A stretch of 6,049 nucleotides of DNA from assembly GCA_003485825.1 (NCBI GenBank), contig DNHN01000303.1, positions 1 through 6,049 on the forward strand. Reading direction: 5' to 3'. The notes below the pieces were generated by a model that did no database searches, was not told the origin of the DNA, and saw only the letters and a list, made by a program, of their open reading frames with translations. The first letter of the stretch is position 1. Each line of letters starts with the position of its first letter. Source of the stretch: Bacteroidota bacterium. GTDB taxonomy: Bacteria > Bacteroidota > Bacteroidia > NS11-12g > UBA9320. The position numbers and the translations under genes are program-made. Below, piece after piece: positions 1 through 6,049 of the stretch.

Positions 1-1
1 C

Positions 2-1438
2 AATCAAAAACTTCTTCAAAAGCTCAGCCCGCAGCAAATACAGTTTATTAAACTGCTGCAGCTCAATACACTCAATTTTGAGGAAAGGGTGGAGGAAGAA
101 CTACTAGAAAATCCAGCTTTGGAAAGTGGCAAGGATGAAGAGGAAGAAGTAGAGCATACATTTGATGAAGCAGACGACTTTGATTATGAAAATACCAAAG
201 AAGAGTTTGATGTCAGCGATTACATGAATGATGATGACGGCGGAGTTCACTTAAGTGGTGACTACGACGGTGGGGATGAGGAAAAGGAGTTTATGCCAGT
301 GGTATACTACATTTCCTTTAGAGAACGACTTATGGAACAGGTGACAAGCGCACTGAAGACTGCAGAAGACGAACTGTTGGCCGATCAAATAATAGGCACA
401 CTGGATGATGATGGATATCTGAGAAGACCACTTACCGCTATTAAAAATGATCTGCTTTTTACTCAAAATATACGAGCGACAGAAGAAGATTTACAGCGAA
501 TACTAGGTTACATACAGCAGCTTGATCCAGCAGGAGTAGGAGCAAGAGATTTGAAAGAATGCTTACTACTTCAGATAAAACGAAAGCAAGAGGTTGGGAA
601 TAATCCTGTATACAAGCTCGCCTACCAGATACTGGATGAGATGATGGAAGACTTCTCTAAAAAGCACTATGCACGTATCCTTAAAAAGTTTGATGTATCC
701 GAGGATTACTTACGCGAGACATTAGAGTTTATATCTAAGTTGAATCCTAAGCCTGCCCAATCTGGGTCAGAAGGAGCTCAAAGCAAAGATTTTATAATCC
801 CAGATTTTATAGTCAAAGAAAGTTACGGTGAATTGGTGGTTTCACTAAATCAGAAAAATGCTCCAGAGTTACGGGTGAGTAATTCTTACAATGAAACGCT
901 GAAAAGCTATGATGCGAGTAAACAAAAAACAAAATCTCAAAAGGATGCCGTACAGTACATTAAGCAAAAACTAGATGGGGCCAAGTGGTTTATAGATTCC
1001 GTAAAGCAACGGCAGAGTACACTTTTGACCACTATGCGAAAGATAATGGAATTCCAGAAAGAGTTTTTTATTTCTGGAGACTTGTCTGACCTTAGACCTA
1101 TGATTCTCAAAGATATAGCCGAAGCCATTGAGATGGATATTTCTACTATTAGTAGGGTAGCTAGCAGCAAGTACGTGGAAACTGATTTCGGCATATTTTT
1201 ACTTAAAGACTTCTTCACAGAAGGAATAACTACAGATAGTGGAGAGGAAGTAAGTAACCGTGAGGTGAAGAATATCTTGCAGCAAGCTATAGACGATGAG
1301 AACAAGAAAAAGCCACTGACCGATGAAGCTTTAAAACTAATACTTCAAGAAAAGGGGTATCAAATAGCGAGACGGACAGTAGCTAAATATAGAGAACAAC
1401 TTAATCAGCCTGTGGCCCGACTCCGTAAAGAGCTATAA
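2..1438 (+). CDS. rpoN: RNA polymerase sigma-54 factor RpoN (5' end cut by window edge)
   Basis: Sigma-54 directs RNA polymerase to -24/-12 promoters that need an ATP-dependent enhancer-binding protein to open. The frame is open from base 2, so the GTG at 89 is an internal Val codon and not the start; 478 residues are visible and probably only about 5-15 are missing. Visible order (window residue numbers): a Gln/Leu-rich region I at 1-42, including QKLLQKLSPQQIQ and ELLENPALE; a strongly acidic Asp/Glu-rich region II at about 43-96; a core-binding region at about 105-290, including LDPAGVGARDL; a helix-turn-helix at about 370-392 (DISTISRVASSKYV); and the RpoN box ARRTVAKYRE at 456-465 (bases 1367-1396), which reads the -24 element. 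Every family landmark is intact. The stop TAA abuts the ATG of the next gene, so the two are probably co-transcribed and translationally coupled. No enhancer-binding protein gene is in the window. Confidence 0.97.
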   Translation, partial: NQKLLQKLSPQQIQFIKLLQLNTLNFEERVEEELLENPALESGKDEEEEVEHTFDEADDFDYENTKEEFDVSDYMNDDDGGVHLSGDYDGGDEEKEFMPVVYYISFRERLMEQVTSALKTAEDELLADQIIGTLDDDGYLRRPLTAIKNDLLFTQNIRATEEDLQRILGYIQQLDPAGVGARDLKECLLLQIKRKQEVGNNPVYKLAYQILDEMMEDFSKKHYARILKKFDVSEDYLRETLEFISKLNPKPAQSGSEGAQSKDFIIPDFIVKESYGELVVSLNQKNAPELRVSNSYNETLKSYDASKQKTKSQKDAVQYIKQKLDGAKWFIDSVKQRQSTLLTTMRKIMEFQKEFFISGDLSDLRPMILKDIAEAIEMDISTISRVASSKYVETDFGIFLLKDFFTEGITTDSGEEVSNREVKNILQQAIDDENKKKPLTDEALKLILQEKGYQIARRTVAKYREQLNQPVARLRKEL

Positions 1439-2020
1439 ATGAAATTACTATTAAAAATAGGAGCCATCGCTTCTCACCCCGTATTCTTGCCTGTTTTTAG
1501 TCTATTGGTGTATGCACCGTTAGTAGCAAAGTATGGTCAAGATGCACTGATATTATCCCTAATTTGGATACTATTTGTCTATTTGTTTCTTCCGTTAATA
1601 TTTTTAAAATATATACGTAAGATACACCTTGCTGAGCCTAACCTAGAGGAGCGTAGAAGTATCTTTAAGGCATATGCTTTGATTAATTTTGGATTTGCGG
1701 TGGTGAGTATATTTCTCATGTCAGAGTATGTCAGTTTCTTTGTATCTGCAGGATTTTTACACGTACTTATGCTTCTGCTTGCCTTTGTAGAGCTCAAGGC
1801 TAGTTGGCATACAGCTGTGTGGGCATTTATACTCTCAGCGAGTCTTATGGTGATGTATAATTATCAGTTGGTAGGCTTGTTTCAGACATCCTGGCTAGTT
1901 CTAGGGATACTCGTAGCAGTGGCGTTCATCCGATGGAAAGCTAAGGCTCATACTCCTTTTGAGCTCGGTATGGGAATAGCGGCAGGACTTTTGGCTGCAC
2001 TTCCCATTCTCTTTTTTTAA
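1439..2020 (+). CDS. Polytopic membrane protein, divergent PAP2-like
   Basis: This is a 193-residue, very hydrophobic protein with about six or seven predicted membrane segments (roughly residues 12-29, 36-57, 77-93, 98-118, 124-144, 150-164 and 172-193), so it should sit in the inner membrane. Residues 165-175 (R-x5-H-x3-E, ending HTPFE) have the exact spacing of the PAP2 phosphatase C3 motif (SR-x5-H-x3-D) with Glu for Asp. SWH at 122-124 could stand for the SGH of the C2 motif, and EERR at 70-73 may be a remnant of C1. I infer a PAP2-superfamily relative that might act on lipid phosphates or might have lost catalysis; the substrate is unknown. The ATG directly follows the rpoN stop (TAAATG) with no Shine-Dalgarno sequence, and the next gene starts 22 bases after the stop. 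It is certainly a real gene (long, in-frame, tightly packed), but the family assignment is tentative. Confidence 0.85.
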   Translation: MKLLLKIGAIASHPVFLPVFSLLVYAPLVAKYGQDALILSLIWILFVYLFLPLIFLKYIRKIHLAEPNLEERRSIFKAYALINFGFAVVSIFLMSEYVSFFVSAGFLHVLMLLLAFVELKASWHTAVWAFILSASLMVMYNYQLVGLFQTSWLVLGILVAVAFIRWKAKAHTPFELGMGIAAGLLAALPILFF

Positions 2021-2042
2021 CCAAATTACCAATACTATATTT

Positions 2043-2822
2043 ATGACATTCAATACGATTACTTACACCACAGATCAAGGGATAACGAACATTACACTCA
2101 ATAGACCAGACAGGTATAATGCCTTTAATGAGGAGATGCGGTCAGAGTTGCTAGCAGCTATGGAAGCTGCAGAGGCCGATACGGGATGCAGAGTAATTGT
2201 TCTCAGCGGATCAGGTAAGGCGTTTTCTTCTGGTCAGGACCTGAAAGATATTGAAGGAAAGAAAATTAACTTCTCAGACTTTCTCAAAAAAGGCTACAAT
2301 CCTGTGATTCGAAACATGCGTAATATGCCCAAACCGATTATTTGTAAGCTCAATGGTGTGGCTGCAGGAGCAGGTTGCTCATTGGCTTTAGCATGTGATT
2401 ACATCATTGCTCATGATCAGGCTAGCTTGGTGGAAGTCTTCGTAGGAATAGGTCTAGTGTTAGACTCCGGATCTTCTTATTTTTTACCTCGATTAGTAGG
2501 TAGTGCACGTGCCTTCGAACTGGCCACTATGGGTAGTAAAGTAAGTGCTACTAAAGCTGCTGAGTGGGGGATGATAAACGCAGTAGTAAGTGTAGATGAA
2601 CTCGAAGAAGAGACAAATAAAGTTGCTCAATATTATGCTAATGCTCCGACGTTAGCTGTAGGCATGATGAAGAAAATGCTGAATGATTCTATGAGCAGTT
2701 CGCTGGAAGAAGTATTAGAGTATGAGGCCCATTATCAACAACTGGCCGGCGATTCTACGGATTATACTGAGGGTGTAGCAGCATTCATAGAAAAACGTAA
2801 ACCAAAGTTTACCGGAAGTTAA
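2043..2822 (+). CDS. paaG: Enoyl-CoA hydratase/isomerase family, PaaG-like 1,2-epoxyphenylacetyl-CoA isomerase
   Basis: This is a full-length (259 residues) cytoplasmic crotonase-fold enzyme. PaaG converts ring-1,2-epoxyphenylacetyl-CoA to oxepin-CoA in aerobic phenylacetate breakdown and also shifts double bonds in enoyl-CoA intermediates. Visible landmarks are an N-terminal TLNRPDRYNAFN-type segment (18-29), the first oxyanion-hole strand AFSSGQDL (60-67), the second oxyanion loop NGVAAGAG (104-111), and Asp141 in GLVLDSG, the position of the PaaG catalytic Asp. The C-terminal segment from YQQLAG (231-236) through KRKPKFTG (251-258) resembles E. coli PaaG closely as I recall it. The two glutamates of true crotonases are replaced (Ser113 and Phe133 by my alignment), which argues for isomerase over hydratase. 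The usual P-D-x-G-G around the Asp is L-D-S-G-S here. The ATG follows the upstream stop by 22 bases, so it is probably in the rpoN transcription unit. No other paa gene is visible, so the physiological substrate is uncertain. Confidence 0.85.
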   Translation: MTFNTITYTTDQGITNITLNRPDRYNAFNEEMRSELLAAMEAAEADTGCRVIVLSGSGKAFSSGQDLKDIEGKKINFSDFLKKGYNPVIRNMRNMPKPIICKLNGVAAGAGCSLALACDYIIAHDQASLVEVFVGIGLVLDSGSSYFLPRLVGSARAFELATMGSKVSATKAAEWGMINAVVSVDELEEETNKVAQYYANAPTLAVGMMKKMLNDSMSSSLEEVLEYEAHYQQLAGDSTDYTEGVAAFIEKRKPKFTGS

Positions 2823-2841
2823 GTTTTACCTAATCCTTACA

Positions 2842-2869
2842 TTGTCGTGTGTTCTATTTTATTATCTTG
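2842..2869 (+). promoter_or_regulatory. Possible Bacteroidota-type promoter before the M43 protease gene
   Basis: TTG at 2842-2844 and TATCTTG at 2863-2869 are separated by 18 bases. This resembles the Bacteroidota -33 TTG / -7 TAnnTTTG promoter but lacks one T of the -7 element. Transcription would start near 2874-2876, a short distance upstream of the ATG at 2888. This is a short AT-rich match and could be chance. Confidence 0.35.
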
Positions 2870-2887
2870 CGAGAGTATTTAGTGCAT

Positions 2888-4201
2888 ATGAAAAGATTTT
2901 TACATCTGTTAAGCTTTGCTTTTGTTCTGGGTTTTACTCACCAAGCAGGTGCTCAAGAAATTTGCGGTTATCAAGCATACGTAGATTATCTGGATTCTTT
3001 AAATTCGGGAATTAAAAAAAACATAGAGACCACATTCTTTGAGGCGGTAAAAAAAAGCCATATTAAAAACAAGAATACACAAGATACTATTTACACGGTA
3101 AATGTAGTGTTTCACGTGGTCTATAATAATGAGACTCAAAATGTAAATGATTCATTTATCTACTCCCAGCTTAAGGTTCTTAATGATGCGTTCAGAAGAA
3201 CTAACCCCGATACAGTCAATACACGTGATATTTTTAGACCAGTGGCTGCAGACGCAAGAATAGAATTTGTTTTACCTACAGTAGACCCGGATGGAAATCC
3301 TAGTACTGGGATAGTCAGAACTCAGACAAGTTATTTAACTTTCGGCAGCAGCCCCGCAAATCTTTCTCGATCCGACTTGGTAAAAAGTAGACAGGTAGGT
3401 AGTGCTCCGTGGGATACAGAGAAATATATGAATGTATGGATATGCGATTTATCTGTCAACGGTTTCGATGGATTGTTAGGTTATGCATATCCACCTACAG
3501 GTGCTAGTAACTGGACAGGGAGTAACTCATTTTCTACCTCAGAAAAGCAAGGTGTGGTAGTTCATTATAAGGTTATAGGAGAGAATAATCCTGAGTCACT
3601 TGCTACAGGAAGTAAAACGCTAGTACACGAAGTGGGTCACTACCTCGGTCTTCGTCATATTTGGGGAGACGGAGGATGTGGAGTAGACGACTTTATGGAT
3701 GACACTCCACTGGCCAGGAGGGCGAGCAGGGGGTGTTCCATTGGAGTCAATACCTGCACAGAAATACTAGGAGCTCAGTTTCCTGATATGTTAGAAAACT
3801 ATATGGACTACTCTAGCGATGAGTGTCAAAATCTGTTTACCCGTGACCAAGTAGCACAAATGCGCATTAATTTGACAACATTTAGGTCGGGGATTTACAG
3901 TGTTAAAGAAGTTAATTCAGGCCCATCAATATTGCCTGAATTGATTTCATTTGAAGAAAGCAAACTCTATCCCAATCCTGCACTAAATGAGTTGAATATA
4001 TATATTAAAGATGCAGATGTGACTGGTGATTATTCACTAATTCTGTATACATTGCTTGGGCAAGAGTGTAAGGAAATTCAGCTCGAGGCGAAGGATTATC
4101 AAGTAGTGAATGGATTCTCAGAACTGCGTGGGATGTATCTATACAAGGTGAAAAAGAATGAAAAGACTGCTTTAGAGGGTAAAATCATCTTTGGTATGTA
4201 G
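2888..4201 (+). CDS. Secreted M43 (pappalysin-type) zinc metalloprotease with type IX secretion sorting domain
   Basis: This is a 437-residue exported endopeptidase. I chose the ATG at 2888 because a classical signal peptide starts there (MKRF, hydrophobic stretch, AGA) with likely cleavage before Gln23; a GTG at 2849 would add 13 residues ahead of it. The catalytic domain covers about residues 65-335. It contains VNVVFHVVY (71-79), the metzincin zinc motif HEVGHYLGLRH at 247-257 (zinc ligands His247, His251 and His257; catalytic Glu248; bases 3626-3658) followed by IWGDGG, the DDTP segment at about 271-274, and the Met-turn ENYMDY with Met306. Several Cys (264, 283, 290, 313) suggest disulfides. 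The C-terminus from about residue 353 (bases 3944-4198) is a Por-type sorting domain with LYPNP (360-364), LYTLLGQ and RGMYLYKV. It should cross the inner membrane by Sec and the outer membrane by the type IX system, then be released or anchored. Natural substrates cannot be read from sequence. It ends in TAG and looks monocistronic. Confidence 0.93.
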   Translation: MKRFLHLLSFAFVLGFTHQAGAQEICGYQAYVDYLDSLNSGIKKNIETTFFEAVKKSHIKNKNTQDTIYTVNVVFHVVYNNETQNVNDSFIYSQLKVLNDAFRRTNPDTVNTRDIFRPVAADARIEFVLPTVDPDGNPSTGIVRTQTSYLTFGSSPANLSRSDLVKSRQVGSAPWDTEKYMNVWICDLSVNGFDGLLGYAYPPTGASNWTGSNSFSTSEKQGVVVHYKVIGENNPESLATGSKTLVHEVGHYLGLRHIWGDGGCGVDDFMDDTPLARRASRGCSIGVNTCTEILGAQFPDMLENYMDYSSDECQNLFTRDQVAQMRINLTTFRSGIYSVKEVNSGPSILPELISFEESKLYPNPALNELNIYIKDADVTGDYSLILYTLLGQECKEIQLEAKDYQVVNGFSELRGMYLYKVKKNEKTALEGKIIFGM

Positions 4202-4269
4202 TCATTTTTGTACCCCAGCCAGTTAAAATTATCGGGCACTATTCGAGGTGCTCAAAAAGCGTTTCCACG

Positions 4270-4301
4270 TTGGGATTTAAGATGCTTTTGGGTTATCTTT
4301 G
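4270..4301 (+). promoter_or_regulatory. Bacteroidota-type promoter of the aconitase gene
   Basis: TATCTTTG at 4294-4301 is a perfect match to the Bacteroidota -7 consensus TAnnTTTG. A TTG at 4270-4272 lies 21 bases upstream, within the accepted spacing for the -33 element. The -7 element ends only 8 bases before the ATG at 4310, so the start of transcription should fall between about 4304 and 4310. The mRNA would then have a leader of 0-6 bases and no room for a ribosome binding site. The rest of the 108-base gap (4202-4309) holds no convincing terminator or riboswitch. Confidence 0.62.
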
Positions 4302-4309
4302 CGATTCTT

Positions 4310-6049
4310 ATGGCAGAACAAGTATTCGACTTAGATTTAATCAAAACAACCTACGCTAATTTAGATGCGAAGGTGAAAGCAGCAAGAGAAGTAGTAGGTA
4401 AACCACTTACACTTTCAGAAAAAATATTATACAGTCATCTTTGGGATGGGAATGCAAATACGGTTTTTACCCGAGGTAAAGATTACGTAGATTTTGCCCC
4501 AGATAGAATAGCATGTCAGGATGCCACTGCTCAGATGGCCCTTCTTCAATTTATGCAAGCGGGTAAGCCTCAAGTAGCAGTGCCTACCACCGTGCATTGT
4601 GATCACTTGATACAAGCTAAAATTGGAGCAGATGAAGATTTGCAAAATGCCATAAATACATCAAATGAAGTATTTAATTTTTTAGAGTCTGTTTCTAATA
4701 AGTATGGTATCGGTTTTTGGAAACCAGGAGCAGGTATTATACACCAAGTGGTATTAGAAAACTATGCCTTCCCTGGAGGAATGATGATAGGTACGGACTC
4801 TCATACTGTGAATGCAGGTGGACTGGGAATGGTAGCCATAGGTGTAGGAGGCGCAGATGCAGTAGATGTGATGGCGGGTATGCCTTGGGAACTTAAATTT
4901 CCCAAATTAATCGGGGTAAAGCTTACTGGGAAACTAAGCGGATGGACTGCTCCAAAAGATGTGATACTAAAAGTGGCTGGTATACTTACTGTAAAAGGTG
5001 GTACTGGTGCTATTGTAGAATACTTCGGCGAAGGTGCTAAGTCAATGAGCTGTACCGGAAAAGGAACGATCTGTAATATGGGTGCAGAGATAGGAGCCAC
5101 CACTTCAACTTTCGGATACGACGAGAGTATGGAGCGTTATTTAATAGCTACAGGTAGAGCTGAAGTTGCTGATTTGGCAAATGAAGTGGCACCACATCTT
5201 ACTGGTGATGATGAAGTGTATGCTAATCCTGAGCAATACTTTGATCAAGTTATAGAGATAAACTTAAGCGAGCTTAAGCCAATGATGAACGGACCTTTCA
5301 CACCAGACTTAGATACTGTAGTGGGAGAGATGAAAGAGAAAGCAGAAGAGAATGGGTGGCCATTGGACGTAGAGTGGGGATTGATAGGCTCATGTACGAA
5401 TTCTTCTTACGAAGATTTGAGTAGAGCAGCTTCTATAGCTAAGCAAGCCGTTGACAAAGGAATAAAAATGAAATCTCAGTTGGGTATTAATCCTGGTTCT
5501 GAGACGGTTAGATTTACCGCAGAGAGAGATGGCCTTTTAGGAATATTCGAAGAATTGGATGCTACCATATTTACCAATGCATGTGGTCCGTGTATAGGCC
5601 AGTGGGCTAGATACAGTGACCCTAAAAACGCGCCAAAGAATAGTATCATTCACTCGTTCAACAGAAACTTTAGTAAACGTGCAGACGGTAACCCAAATAC
5701 GCATGCCTTTGTAGCATCGCCAGAGATAGTAGCTGCTATAGCACTATCCGGAAGATTGGATTTTGATCCAGCTACAGATACGCTTATCAATGATAAGGGC
5801 GAAGAAGTAATGCTAGATGAGCCTACAGGATTTGAACTCCCTCCATTGGGTTTTGGTGTAGAAGATAACGGATACCTAGCTCCTACAGAAGATGGTAGTA
5901 GTGTGGAAGTATTAGTAAGTCCAGATTCTAAAAGACTTCAGCTATTGACTCCGTTTACTCCAAATACAGGAGGTGATTTAAAAGGACTTAAACTACTGAT
6001 CAAAGCAAAAGGGAAATGTACCACAGACCATATTTCTATGGCAGGACCT
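4310..6049 (+). CDS. acn: Aconitate hydratase, mitochondrial-type (3' end cut by window edge)
   Basis: Aconitase interconverts citrate and isocitrate through cis-aconitate in the TCA cycle, using a [4Fe-4S] cluster in the cytoplasm. The frame is open from the ATG to the last base; 580 residues are visible of the roughly 750-760 usual for this subfamily, so the C-terminal swivelling domain is missing. Cluster ligands are Cys362 (GSCTNSS), Cys425 and Cys428 (ACGPCIGQW). Active-site signatures are VHCDHL (95-100), GTDSHT (161-166) and [13 protein letters not shown] with Arg452 and Arg457. The last visible codons encode [10 protein letters not shown], the entry to the swivel domain. Length, motif wording and the short N-terminus ([12 protein letters not shown]) fit the mitochondrial type better than the ~890-residue E. 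coli AcnA/IRP type. No in-frame ATG occurs again until well inside the conserved region, so 4310 is the start. A strong promoter lies directly upstream; the gene is independent of the protease gene. Confidence 0.97.
   Translation, partial: MAEQVFDLDLIKTTYANLDAKVKAAREVVGKPLTLSEKILYSHLWDGNANTVFTRGKDYVDFAPDRIACQDATAQMALLQFMQAGKPQVAVPTTVHCDHLIQAKIGADEDLQNAINTSNEVFNFLESVSNKYGIGFWKPGAGIIHQVVLENYAFPGGMMIGTDSHTVNAGGLGMVAIGVGGADAVDVMAGMPWELKFPKLIGVKLTGKLSGWTAPKDVILKVAGILTVKGGTGAIVEYFGEGAKSMSCTGKGTICNMGAEIGATTSTFGYDESMERYLIATGRAEVADLANEVAPHLTGDDEVYANPEQYFDQVIEINLSELKPMMNGPFTPDLDTVVGEMKEKAEENGWPLDVEWGLIGSCTNSSYEDLSRAASIAKQAVDKGIKMKSQLGINPGSETVRFTAERDGLLGIFEELDATIFTNACGPCIGQWARYSDPKNAPKNSIIHSFNRNFSKRADGNPNTHAFVASPEIVAAIALSGRLDFDPATDTLINDKGEEVMLDEPTGFELPPLGFGVEDNGYLAPTEDGSSVEVLVSPDSKRLQLLTPFTPNTGGDLKGLKLLIKAKGKCTTDHISMAGP

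Noticed and set aside
89..91. GTG as the start of the sigma-54 gene
   Set aside because: The same frame is open upstream to base 2 and encodes conserved region I (QKLLQKLSPQQIQ), so this codon is an internal Val.
937..1305. Reverse-strand open frame of 122 codons inside rpoN
   Set aside because: It is antisense to the conserved sigma-54 core and DNA-binding regions, with no recognisable domain or promoter. The reverse frames at 251-466, 1579-1797 and 4427-4645 fail for the same reason.
2036..2043. TATATTTA just before the PaaG-like gene, similar to a -7 element
   Set aside because: It overlaps the ATG itself, so transcription would start inside the coding region; it also lacks the final G.
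4234..4253. Small hairpin (6-base stem with one G-T pair, 8-base loop) after the protease gene
   Set aside because: It is short and not followed by a T run, so it does not qualify as an intrinsic terminator.
4255..4289. Interrupted inverted repeat AAAAGC / GCTTTT around the -33 element of the aconitase promoter
   Set aside because: Six-base arms with a 23-base gap in AT-rich DNA are expected by chance; not enough to call an operator.
4199..4312. The protease stop TAG is followed in the same frame by 36 sense codons and then the aconitase ATG, as if a read-through fusion were possible
   Set aside because: An open run of 36 codons is common by chance, the intervening peptide looks like no conserved domain, and a strong promoter for aconitase lies inside it.
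4801..5103. Reverse-strand open frame of 100 codons, Pro/Ser/Ile-rich
   Set aside because: It lies wholly inside the conserved aconitase gene on the other strand; its composition is that expected of the antisense of Gly/Ala/Val-rich codons, and it resembles no known protein.
1..6049. Sigma-54 promoters (GG-N10-GC type) that might mark autoregulation or targets
   Set aside because: No convincing TGGCAC-N5-TTGC-like site was seen by eye in either intergenic gap or upstream of any gene start.

Overview
The window reads as chromosomal DNA from a member of the Bacteroidota (Flavobacteriia/Cytophagia-like; I cannot name a genus). Four things point there: a secreted protease with a type IX secretion (Por) C-terminal sorting domain, a signal peptide cleaved just before Gln, a TTG / TAnnTTTG-type promoter, and the lack of Shine-Dalgarno sequences before starts. 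The DNA is moderately AT-rich (about 40% GC by eye). All genes lie on the + strand and the coding density is high.

Layout. (1) 2-1438: sigma-54 (RpoN), missing only its first few codons at the window edge. (2) 1439-2020: a polytopic membrane protein whose ATG directly follows the rpoN stop; it keeps PAP2-like (phosphatidic acid phosphatase type 2) C2 and C3 motif spacing in degenerate form. (3) 2043-2822: a crotonase-fold CoA isomerase closely resembling PaaG of phenylacetate catabolism. These three genes are packed with gaps of 0 and 22 bases and probably form one transcription unit. (4) 2888-4201: a secreted M43 (pappalysin-type) zinc metalloprotease with a type IX sorting domain, preceded by a 65-base gap with a possible promoter. 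(5) 4310-6049: a mitochondrial-type aconitase running off the right edge, about three quarters complete, with a well-matched promoter placed so close to the ATG that its mRNA should be leaderless or nearly so.

Functionally this is a mixed housekeeping neighbourhood: a sigma factor, a membrane protein, a CoA-ester isomerase, an exported protease and a TCA-cycle enzyme. I see no mobile elements, tRNA or rRNA genes, CRISPR arrays, long repeats or gene decay. I did not find a convincing new biological system. The most useful observations are the near-leaderless aconitase promoter, the degenerate PAP2-like protein coupled to rpoN, and a PaaG homologue outside any visible paa cluster.
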